Assembly: GCA_946885665.1 (NCBI GenBank)
Contig: CAMPGT010000038.1
Coordinates: forward strand, 1 to 20,180
Length of the DNA: 20,180 bases
DNA from: an uncultured Chitinophagaceae bacterium
GTDB taxonomy: Bacteria; Bacteroidota; Bacteroidia; Chitinophagales; Chitinophagaceae
Reading direction: 5' to 3'
Each line of letters starts with the position of its first letter. Position 1 is the first letter of the stretch. The notes below the pieces were generated by a model. It was not told where the DNA came from. It saw only the letters and a list, made by a program, of their open reading frames with translations, and did no database searches. Shown here in pieces: positions 1 through 6,534 of this stretch. The position numbers and the translations under genes are program-made.

Positions 1-32
1 TTGAGATGTTAAGGTTGTACAAAGTTCTTAAG

Positions 33-62
33 CAGCCCTGCGCAAGCGGGGCTGTTTTTTTT
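33..62 (+). terminator. Factor-independent terminator
   Basis: A 9-bp stem (positions 33-41 pairing with 46-54, one T-G wobble) closes a GCAA tetraloop and is followed at once by eight T residues (55-62). This is a textbook intrinsic terminator on the + strand. The gene it ends lies to the left of the window; the 32 bases before it hold no recognisable product. Confidence 0.85.
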
Positions 63-96
63 GCGGCAATCGGACTGTAGTTGTTCTTTGCTCCAG

Positions 97-200
97 GGTC
101 CACCCCCGTCGCCTTCGGCGACACCCCCGCCAGCGGGGGAAATTTCTCACGTCTCACGTCTCACCTCTCACCTCTCACCTTTCACCTTTTACCTTTGCCC
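97..200. repeat. Composite repeat A: double GC hairpin plus 7-bp array
   Basis: The element opens with GGTCCACCCCC (97-107). Hairpin 1 follows, with arms 108-113 and 117-122 around TTC. Hairpin 2 has arms CCCCCG and CGGGGG around CCAG (124-139), followed by AAATTT. Eight 7-bp units in exact register then run from 145 to 200: TCTCACG twice, TCTCACC three times, TTTCACC, TTTTACC and TTTGCCC. The array ends 5 bases before the lptC stop codon at 206-208. The same arrangement recurs at 14474-14568. Read in the direction of lptC, the hairpins lie just downstream of the gene and could act as a terminator or mRNA-stabilising structure, though no T-run follows them on that strand. Confidence 0.8.
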
Positions 201-205
201 TTTGT

Positions 206-781
206 TTACTCCAATTCCCCCGAAGTAAGCACCACGCCGGTAATATTAAAGATGTCGTAGTTGCTGAAATCCTGCGCGGCGCGCAGCCCCGTACCAAAAA
301 TAGTTTTATCCGGTTGATGGATCCTTACAGCCTTGTCGGTATAAAATTCCTGTGTATTCTGGTCCCACCACAGCTCATCGGTCCGGAGGGTATCGCCCTT
401 CAAAATATTGATGACAACAACACTGTCGCGCAAAAAAACTTTGTCTTCGTGTTCCCTGTACCGCGCATACATGGCGTCGAGGGTGCTTTCTATTTGAAGC
501 GAGTCGTTGTAAAAATCCACATGAAGCGTACGCGGAAATTCAACATAAGCAGAGTCGGAAGGAGAATCACCGAGGTACCTTAACATGTATGGCGACCGGA
601 GCCTGGCTTTCATCACGCCTTCCTGGCTCATATAGCTGTCCACATTCACCGCCTCCTCAACCCCCATCTGTTTTTTCAGCAGTTCGTTCACCTCTCCGAT
701 GTCGTTCTCGCACGAATAAACAAAAAAGCAGCCCGTAAGTAAGGCTGCCCAAAAAAAGAAATATCGTGTCAATGCCTTCAT
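206..781 (-). CDS. lptC: LPS export ABC transporter periplasmic protein LptC
   Basis: This is a 191-residue protein of the LptC family, the bitopic or lipid-anchored component that passes lipopolysaccharide from the LptBFG transporter to the LptA bridge. Residues 1-24 form a hydrophobic signal or anchor ending in VYSC followed by END. Cys24 looks like a lipobox cysteine, as is usual for Bacteroidota LptC; a second Cys at 18 is an alternative. The remainder is a beta-rich domain with the expected features near DTLRTDELWWDQ and the terminal FNITG segment. It starts with ATG at 781, 6 bp after the stop of the beta-barrel gene, and is the last gene of a five-gene leftward operon. Repeat A lies directly downstream. 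The assignment rests on overall pattern and context. Confidence 0.85.
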   Translation of the reverse strand: MKALTRYFFFWAALLTGCFFVYSCENDIGEVNELLKKQMGVEEAVNVDSYMSQEGVMKARLRSPYMLRYLGDSPSDSAYVEFPRTLHVDFYNDSLQIESTLDAMYARYREHEDKVFLRDSVVVINILKGDTLRTDELWWDQNTQEFYTDKAVRIHQPDKTIFGTGLRAAQDFSNYDIFNITGVVLTSGELE

Positions 782-787
782 TAACGC

Positions 788-2077
788 TTAATCATACTTT
801 CTCTTGATAAACCAGATATCGCTCAGGTTCAAACCGATCCCTACACGAAAGTAATTCTCCCGGATCGGATTAGCGTTGTTGCCACGCTGTCCAAACTCAA
901 ACGTGGTGTTAATAATAGACGACTGGTTACTGTAATTCTGCCTTCTCATGGGCAGGCCGAGACCGAGGCTCACGCCCCACATGGGCAGGTCATTGTCTAC
1001 TTTTATATAATCCTGGCCGAAATGAAATCCAGCCCTGTAAATAACCGTACCCCAGTACGACTTTGGATTGACGATGTTGGGAATTACCTGGCCGCCCACA
1101 TGAAATACCCATGAATCCTGTACCGCGTCCTCGTCGCCAAAAAATCTGTATTCGCTCCACTTCGTTTGCTCGAAATCTGCGCCGAGCAACCAGTTTTCGC
1201 CTCCAAAAAACATCAATCCGGCGCCAAATTTCGAGGGATAAACAATGTCGCCGGGTTCACTCGTTTGTTGAATAATGTCTATGCTGTCCACACCACCGTC
1301 GGTGGATTCCTCGTACGTCATTATCGTGCGATCCCTTGTGCCGGAGTACTCTCTCCTGAGGTTTCCATAAGCACCGAGACGCAGCATGTTTTTCTTACCG
1401 AGTTTAATCGAATATTGAATACCTGCACTGGTGAAAAGCCCTCCGAAGCTCGCGTGAGTGGAGTACTGCGATCCATAATAAAATTTGAAAGCTGAATCGG
1501 GAACGAAATTGCGTTCGGTGGTGTAGTCCTTGGTGCCAAACCGATAACCTACATTAAAGCCTATGCTGAAGTTTTTGACTTCTATACCGGTACCGGTGTA
1601 CACTTCGTATGAGCCACCATTGCCTTCAAACACTGTATGCACGCTATCTATATCCGGCAACCTTTCATTTCTTTCCAAACTGTAATTTATCCTCGTTACC
1701 GGCCTCAACCCGATATTCATTCCCCAGTTGTTCTTTTTGCTAAGCGGCAGCCCGAGTTGTATATACGAGATGATAGGACTCACAGAGTTAAACTTCCTCG
1801 GCGGATCCGTGACTTTCAGCGTCCTGGAATCGACTTCAAGACCAAAATCAAAAGTGGCGAGCTTGATCTTCGAATATGATGCGGGGTTCGTGTAATTCAC
1901 CGACCTCATATCGGCATAAGCAGCAGCCGCACCGCCGATACCTCTCAGCATGATGTTTTGTGAAGGAAGCTGGTCGCCAAGGCCGTATCGTGAGTAGGGC
2001 GAGTTCTCCGTTTGCGCCTGAAGCATGCCTGAAGCCAGCAATGCGATTATTCCTAAAAGCTTGACTTTCTTATACAT
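788..2077 (-). CDS. Outer-membrane beta-barrel protein (FadL/OmpP1-like)
   Basis: This is a predicted outer-membrane protein of about 429 residues. The chosen ATG at 2077 gives an ideal signal peptide (MYKKVK, a hydrophobic core, then MLQAQ), so cleavage is expected near residue 22. An in-frame ATG at 2098 would add 7 residues before it and is less likely. The mature part begins with SPYSRYGLGD and is rich in alternating aromatic/polar strands and glycine turns, ending in a strand with WFIKRK near the C-terminus. This pattern fits the Bacteroidota barrel family that is often found beside lptC. The first 8 bases (ATGTATAA) overlap the coaX stop codon, which suggests translational coupling. The substrate is unknown; an envelope assembly or hydrophobic-compound transport role is inference from family resemblance. 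Confidence 0.8.
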   Translation of the reverse strand: MYKKVKLLGIIALLASGMLQAQTENSPYSRYGLGDQLPSQNIMLRGIGGAAAAYADMRSVNYTNPASYSKIKLATFDFGLEVDSRTLKVTDPPRKFNSVSPIISYIQLGLPLSKKNNWGMNIGLRPVTRINYSLERNERLPDIDSVHTVFEGNGGSYEVYTGTGIEVKNFSIGFNVGYRFGTKDYTTERNFVPDSAFKFYYGSQYSTHASFGGLFTSAGIQYSIKLGKKNMLRLGAYGNLRREYSGTRDRTIMTYEESTDGGVDSIDIIQQTSEPGDIVYPSKFGAGLMFFGGENWLLGADFEQTKWSEYRFFGDEDAVQDSWVFHVGGQVIPNIVNPKSYWGTVIYRAGFHFGQDYIKVDNDLPMWGVSLGLGLPMRRQNYSNQSSIINTTFEFGQRGNNANPIRENYFRVGIGLNLSDIWFIKRKYD

Positions 2078-2798
2078 TGTTGAGCTCGCTGATAGCATAC
2101 AGGCCTTTAAAGATTAGATTAAGGTCTGCAAATATCTTATTTTTAAGATGGTAAGCAAAATAAGCAGAATCACCCCCTGTTAACAGCACGTTAAGGTTCC
2201 CGTACTTCTCCGCGTACAGGTCGATCATTCCATCAACCTCCTTGGTCATCCCCAAAATCACGCCACTTAGTATATTTGTTTTGGTATTGTAACCTACCAG
2301 CGGGAAACTCCAGTCTTTAGCGATCAATGGCAATTTTGCGGTAAAAGTGTTCAATGACTTAAAGCGCATTTCCATACCGGGCGAAATTCCGCCACCCAAA
2401 AATTCTCTTTTTTTGTTGATGAAATTATACGTGATGGCCGTTCCCAGGCCAACAACAAGATTGTTACTGCCGGGATACATTTCGGCTGCCGCCACTACGA
2501 GCGCCAGCCTGTCGGCACCAATCGTTTCGGGCCTGGCCACGGGCGTTGTTACCGGCATTTTCGAATTATGGTCCAACAGGTGAAACCTGCCTGCAGAAGA
2601 AAGCAGCGTTTCCATATTCGGATTGTGATGGATCACCGATGACAGCAACGATTTTTCGGGCCCGAATTTTTCGATGAGCGCAGCAATCGTGTCATCATTG
2701 TCATTATCCAGTTTCACCACTTCTTTCAACTCCGCATTGTGAAACACTCCACACTTGAGGCGCGTATTTCCAAAATCAAAACAAAGCGTTACCGGCAT
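2070..2798 (-). CDS. coaX: Type III pantothenate kinase CoaX
   Basis: This 242-residue protein of the ASKHA fold phosphorylates pantothenate in the first step of coenzyme A synthesis. The N-terminal phosphate-binding motif DFGNT lies at residues 8-12 and the family motif GADR at 94-97; its Asp96 is the proposed catalytic residue. The second glycine-rich motif is GLGTAIT at 117-123, followed by YN. Many family members have Asp where this protein has Gly117, and Asp where it has the Asn after Tyr. GGGISPGMEMR at 135-145 and LLTGGDS near the C-terminus are also typical. Length is normal. It starts at an ATG 5 bp after the ligase gene and overlaps the next gene by 8 bp, so it is embedded in an envelope operon. 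Confidence 0.93.
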   Translation of the reverse strand: MPVTLCFDFGNTRLKCGVFHNAELKEVVKLDNDNDDTIAALIEKFGPEKSLLSSVIHHNPNMETLLSSAGRFHLLDHNSKMPVTTPVARPETIGADRLALVVAAAEMYPGSNNLVVGLGTAITYNFINKKREFLGGGISPGMEMRFKSLNTFTAKLPLIAKDWSFPLVGYNTKTNILSGVILGMTKEVDGMIDLYAEKYGNLNVLLTGGDSAYFAYHLKNKIFADLNLIFKGLYAISELNNV

Positions 2799-2803
2799 GA
2801 ATA

Positions 2804-4072
2804 TTATTTATTGATAGAGGTTCTTTCCAATTGCGGCGCGTGATAATAAAACAAAAAGATAAAGAATATATAAAACACCAGCTCATGCTGTACCTCGAAG
2901 GTGGACTCGAACAACGACTGGATCGCAAAATGAGACGCCATCAGCAGCAGCAGCATGTTCTTCTTCACTATTGCATTTCTCATTGCGGCAATGATAAAAA
3001 GCAGCAACAGCACAACCGCGGGAATGCCCGCCATTAAAGCCGACTCAAGATACTCGTTATGACTGTGATAATTTCCCGTAACACCCAATTCAAAACCTTC
3101 GTCTTTGTATTTTGCGAGCGTCTCCAGCTTTGCTCCCCTGATGCCGTAGCCGAGCGCCGGTCTTTCCCTGATATGATCGAGCGCAATCTTCCACATAAAC
3201 AACCTGATGGCAATGCCGTTCTGATCGTCCTGCTCGCCGCTGTACATTTTGAGCTCGGTAACGTTTATGCGATAATTGAGGTACGACAAATTTTTCACCG
3301 CGAAAAAACCACATACCAATACGAGGAGAGCTGTCAGCAGTGATTTTAGAAAAAACCCTCTTTTGTATCCGAGTCCAAGAAAAAAAATGATCAGTATCGC
3401 CAGCGTCAACGCAATGATGAGTTTGGAAGAAAGCAGGAAGATCATCATGAATAAAAATGCCGCCACCAAAAGCATTAATAGCATGATGAGCGGCCTCCAC
3501 GATGTTTCAATAAAACTGTAATACAATATCCACACAATCGAAGCAAGGCAGAAATTGGAAAGAAAGATCGCATTGAGGTCCATTTGTTCACTCAGGTAGT
3601 GGTAATAGAAATACCGGTAGTCATGGGTCTCAAGATATTCATAGTAAGATTTTACAAGGCAGATAATGCACACCAGTACCGTTACCGCCGCAAACACCAT
3701 TAACGCTGTTTTCAGTGCCTTCGCTGAAATTCGAGGGATGCACGCCATGGCAGGAGGAACAAACAAAAGAATGGAATAGCGTTCAAGGTCCTTAACGGTG
3801 TATCCGCCGCTGCTATCCCAAAAGTAACTCGATATCAGCCACAGGTAGTACAGCACCATCACCATCCAGAAACGCGATCGCAAGAGAGTTGCGGTAAGTT
3901 GGGCGAGCGGCCGCTGCATAACGCAGGCCCCTACAAAAACAATGACGGCAATACTGTTCCAGTTATTAAATAATGGGATGGTGGCCACGGCCACAACAAA
4001 GGCAGCGTTTAAAAATTTTTCTTTTGGACCTGAACGGGTCAAATCCGGAGTATAGCTATACTTGTTATTCAA
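2804..4072 (-). CDS. O-antigen ligase / Wzy-like polytopic membrane protein
   Basis: This is a 422-residue integral membrane protein with about ten to twelve hydrophobic segments. A long non-membrane loop (roughly residues 262-350) contains HSHNEYLE at 336-343 and a following Gly-Ile-Pro, the hallmark region of the O-antigen ligase/polymerase (Wzy_C) family. Such proteins join or polymerise undecaprenyl-linked glycans on the periplasmic face. Whether this one is a WaaL-type ligase or a Wzy-type polymerase cannot be told from sequence alone. The only start that keeps the first membrane segment is a TTG at 4072, overlapping the last 8 bases of the preceding gene (TTGAATAA). An in-frame TGA lies two codons upstream, and the next ATG would delete about 50 residues. 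Tight packing with lptC supports an LPS/lipooligosaccharide role. Confidence 0.8.
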   Translation of the reverse strand: MNNKYSYTPDLTRSGPKEKFLNAAFVVAVATIPLFNNWNSIAVIVFVGACVMQRPLAQLTATLLRSRFWMVMVLYYLWLISSYFWDSSGGYTVKDLERYSILLFVPPAMACIPRISAKALKTALMVFAAVTVLVCIICLVKSYYEYLETHDYRYFYYHYLSEQMDLNAIFLSNFCLASIVWILYYSFIETSWRPLIMLLMLLVAAFLFMMIFLLSSKLIIALTLAILIIFFLGLGYKRGFFLKSLLTALLVLVCGFFAVKNLSYLNYRINVTELKMYSGEQDDQNGIAIRLFMWKIALDHIRERPALGYGIRGAKLETLAKYKDEGFELGVTGNYHSHNEYLESALMAGIPAVVLLLLFIIAAMRNAIVKKNMLLLLMASHFAIQSLFESTFEVQHELVFYIFFIFLFYYHAPQLERTSINK

Positions 4073-4712
4073 TATTCAGATCCAAAGGTGATAGATTTCT
4101 GAAGTGCCCGTTCAGCTTTACTTTCTCTTTCAGTTGTTCCATTTCCATCAACAAAGGAAGCACTTTTTTAAGATGCCGTTTCAGGTATTCCTGCCGCTGC
4201 CGTTCTCTCATCAGGCCAAGAAATTCATATTCCTCTTCAACAGAAAGGCCCATGTGATGTGCCACGTCGTATGAATTCAATTGTTCATCCGGCTTTTTGA
4301 AATCCTTGCTGATATTCAGCAACCTGTGTACTTCGCGAACACCGTTCAGAATGGTCTTCATCAGTTTTTCGCTCCCGTCATTCATGTGGTTTTCAGGATA
4401 ATTTACGATCGCCCCGCTGTACAGTTTTTCAGGAACCTGCCTGATCACTTCCAGCGTTCTGAAAACACTGATACCCTGAGTATTGATATCCAGCTCGCCG
4501 TTGTCGTATTCCTGTACAATTTCTTTTACTTCTACCAGTGTGCCCATATCCTGCAGCCGGTTGTTGATAACAGTTGGGATGCCGAATGGCTTTTTGCCGT
4601 CGAAGCACTCCCGAATGAGCTGTTTATATCTTGGCTCGAAGATATGCAGGTGCAATTTCTCCGTTGGATAGATCACAATTCCAAGTGGAAATAAAGGAAT
4701 GAAATTCGTCAT
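4065..4712 (-). CDS. LON peptidase substrate-binding domain protein
   Basis: This 215-residue protein consists of a Lon N-terminal (LAN/PUA-like) domain alone, without the AAA+ or protease domain of Lon. The signature start IPLFPLG and P-x-LHIFEPRYKQLI (residues 18-33) are clear, with GIPTVIN at 44-50. The C-terminal third is predicted helical (EEEYEFLGLMRER, then a charged helix) and resembles the helical extension of the Lon N-domain. Stand-alone members are common in bacteria, and their function is not established; substrate or protein binding is an inference. It is the first gene of the leftward operon, starts with ATG, and its stop codon overlaps the TTG start of the ligase gene. Confidence 0.85.
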   Translation of the reverse strand: MTNFIPLFPLGIVIYPTEKLHLHIFEPRYKQLIRECFDGKKPFGIPTVINNRLQDMGTLVEVKEIVQEYDNGELDINTQGISVFRTLEVIRQVPEKLYSGAIVNYPENHMNDGSEKLMKTILNGVREVHRLLNISKDFKKPDEQLNSYDVAHHMGLSVEEEYEFLGLMRERQRQEYLKRHLKKVLPLLMEMEQLKEKVKLNGHFRNLSPLDLNIE

Positions 4713-4767
4713 ATAAAAACCTTTATGCTTTATTTGTAATCTAAATGCCTTTATTTCGGGTCCGGCG

Positions 4768-4775
4768 CAAAATTA
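4768..4775 (-). promoter_or_regulatory. Possible -7 element for the lptC operon
   Basis: On the minus strand TAATTTTG matches the Bacteroidota -7 consensus TAnnTTTG, 55 bases before the first ATG of the leftward operon. No TTTG lies at the expected -33 distance, so support is weak. Confidence 0.25.
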
Positions 4776-4784
4776 ACTACTCTG

Positions 4785-5546
4785 ATGGGGCTTTCCGTTG
4801 TTATCATAACTTTTAACGAAGAAAAGAATATTGGACGATGCATAGAATCGGTCAGGAACGTAGCCGACGAAATTATCGTTGTAGATTCATTATCTACCGA
4901 CAATACGGTTCAGATCGCCGAATCACTCGGCGCCGACGTCCGTTTACAGGCATTTCTCGGGTATGTTGAACAAAAAAATTATGCCCTCGGCCTGGCCTCG
5001 CACGATTATGTTCTCAGCCTCGACGCAGACGAGGCCCTCGACAGCATACTGGAAAAGTCGGTGCTCGGCGCAAAAAAAAATTGGCAGTACCCCGCGTATT
5101 CCATGAACCGCTGCACAAATTATTGCGGAAAATTTATCCGTCACGGCGCCTGGTATCCCGATAAAAAATTACGACTGGTAAAAAAAGACCTTGCTTACTG
5201 GGGCGGCGACAATCCACACGATAAGCTCATCATGAAAGACGGCTCGGTGCCCGTACACCTGAAGGGTGATATCCTGCACTATTCTTACAACACTATCGAG
5301 GAGCATGTTCTGCAGAATAATAAATTCAGTACAATCTCCGCCGACACACTTTTCAGGCGGGGAAAAAGAACAAATATCTTCAATATGATCGTTCATCCCT
5401 GGTGGGCATTCATCCTGGGATATTTTTTCCGGCTCGGTTTTCTCGATGGTTATTATGGATTCGTAGTGGCCCTGCACGTTGCGCACCTCTCGTTTTTGAA
5501 ACACGCAAAGCTGTATCTCAAACAAAAAAAACATCCAGATCAATGA
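4785..5546 (+). CDS. Family 2 glycosyltransferase (WaaE/KdtX-like)
   Basis: This 253-residue GT-A fold glycosyltransferase begins directly with the beta-strand and NEE motif (VVIITFNEEKN, residues 5-15). VVDSLSTDNT (32-41) and the metal-binding SLDADEALD (78-86; DAD at 80-82) follow. The residues after the catalytic part (NRCTNYCGKFIRHGAW, and later HPWWAFILGYF) match the layout of the WaaE/KdtX group, which adds a sugar to the inner core of LPS. The C-terminus carries one or two hydrophobic segments, probably a membrane-associated region. It is divergent from the LPS operon across a 72-bp spacer, and its TGA overlaps the ATG of the MeaB-like gene (ATGA at 5543-5546). The exact sugar and acceptor are unknown. 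Confidence 0.88.
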   Translation: MGLSVVIITFNEEKNIGRCIESVRNVADEIIVVDSLSTDNTVQIAESLGADVRLQAFLGYVEQKNYALGLASHDYVLSLDADEALDSILEKSVLGAKKNWQYPAYSMNRCTNYCGKFIRHGAWYPDKKLRLVKKDLAYWGGDNPHDKLIMKDGSVPVHLKGDILHYSYNTIEEHVLQNNKFSTISADTLFRRGKRTNIFNMIVHPWWAFILGYFFRLGFLDGYYGFVVALHVAHLSFLKHAKLYLKQKKHPDQ

Positions 5547-6292
5547 CGGTGGACGAGGACCTGTTAAACGGCATACAAATGGGCGACGTCAGAGCGGTTT
5601 CGCGCGCCATATCGCTGATCATAAACGGCTCCGCGGAGCCCGCGGCATTTGAACCGCTCATGCTGTCCGACGTTCCGGTTATCGGCATCACCGGCCCGCC
5701 CGGCGCCGGTAAAAGTTCGCTCACCGATAAATTGATCGGGGAACTGGTACGCGACGGCAATAACGTGGCCGTTATTTGCATCGATCCTTCATCGCCGTAC
5801 ACGAAAGGAGCAGTGCTCGGCGACAGGATACGGATGACGGAATGGTACGACAACCCCCATGTGTTTATCCGCTCGCTGGCCACAAGGGGCTCGCTCGGCG
5901 GACTGCCAAAACAAGCCGCCGGCGTGATCAACCTGCTGAGGGCCGCCCCCTTTGACTATATCATCATCGAAACAGTTGGCGTGGGTCAAAATGAAATTGA
6001 GATTGCTTCACTGGCCAACGTGACCGTTGTGGTGTTGGTTCCCGAAAGCGGCGACGACATACAGGCAATGAAGGCGGGCCTTATGGAGATCGCGGATATT
6101 TTTGTCGTGAACAAATGCGACCGGCCCGGCGCCGATGTTTTTGCCGCCGATATTCGGGCCATGCTACATGAATCAACGCTGCCCAATTCGTTTGATAAAA
6201 AGGTTGTAAAAACAATCGCCAACACACAGTATGGTGTCGGCGATTTAATCGGAGCCATCAACTATTTTATTGAAAAAGAATCTGAAGGGTAG
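5543..6292 (+). CDS. MeaB/ArgK-family P-loop GTPase, short form
   Basis: This is a GTPase of the MeaB/ArgK (MMAA) family, which gates cofactor loading and protects adenosylcobalamin-dependent methylmalonyl-CoA mutase. Its motifs are the P-loop GPPGAGKS (residues 51-58), DPSSPYTKGAVLGDRIRM (81-98), ETVGVGQNE (143-151), ESGDDIQAMKAG (168-179) and NKCD (190-193). The ATG at 5543 overlaps the stop of the glycosyltransferase gene; it matches the usual N-terminus of the family (a short helix with LLNGIQMGD). The protein is only 249 residues long, whereas typical members run to about 320-330. It ends shortly after the G domain, so the C-terminal helical dimerisation arm appears to be missing. The mutase genes are not in this window. 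Confidence 0.88.
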   Translation: MTVDEDLLNGIQMGDVRAVSRAISLIINGSAEPAAFEPLMLSDVPVIGITGPPGAGKSSLTDKLIGELVRDGNNVAVICIDPSSPYTKGAVLGDRIRMTEWYDNPHVFIRSLATRGSLGGLPKQAAGVINLLRAAPFDYIIIETVGVGQNEIEIASLANVTVVVLVPESGDDIQAMKAGLMEIADIFVVNKCDRPGADVFAADIRAMLHESTLPNSFDKKVVKTIANTQYGVGDLIGAINYFIEKESEG

Positions 6293-6508
6293 TTACTCTT
6301 TATTATTCTTCCACCACCGGTAGCCAATGTAACCCACCACCAGGAAAGGCGCTGCGGCCAGGTAAAGTATTCCGGCGTTTAACCCCTTACCCGCATCCTC
6401 ACCAAGCTGCGAAGCTGTTTTTGTACAGATCGAGCATTGCGCCTGTGTGAAGAGCGCGATGAGAAGGGTTATCGATGAAAGTATCACTTTTTGAAAAAAC
6501 TGCTTCAT
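6293..6508 (-). CDS. Small membrane protein with CSIC motif, function unknown
   Basis: This is a 71-residue protein when started at the ATG at 6508; an earlier in-frame ATG at 6535 overlaps the typA stop and would spoil the signal peptide. Residues 1-24 form a signal peptide or first membrane segment (KK-poor, hydrophobic, ending TQAQ). A Cys-x-x-Cys pair follows (CSIC, Cys25 and Cys28), then a short glycine-containing stretch. A second membrane segment spans about 46-65, and the tail is a basic YRWWKNNK. The two cysteines would lie outside the cytoplasm, so a redox, metal or heme-handling role is conceivable but unproven. I believe similar small proteins occur in other Bacteroidota. It lies 26 bp downstream of typA, and its stop codon directly abuts the meaB stop (TAG then TTA). 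Confidence 0.7.
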   Translation of the reverse strand: MKQFFQKVILSSITLLIALFTQAQCSICTKTASQLGEDAGKGLNAGILYLAAAPFLVVGYIGYRWWKNNKE

Positions 6509-6534
6509 GCTGAAATAGTTTTGCAAAAATACCA

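Noticed and set aside
145..200. Reading the 7-bp arrays as a CRISPR array.
   Set aside because: Units are contiguous, 7 bp long and drift in sequence; there are no spacers and no cas genes.
5402..5542. MeaB-like protein starting inside the glycosyltransferase gene.
   Set aside because: The 47 extra residues are out-of-frame glycosyltransferase sequence; the ATGA overlap at 5543 gives the expected N-terminus.
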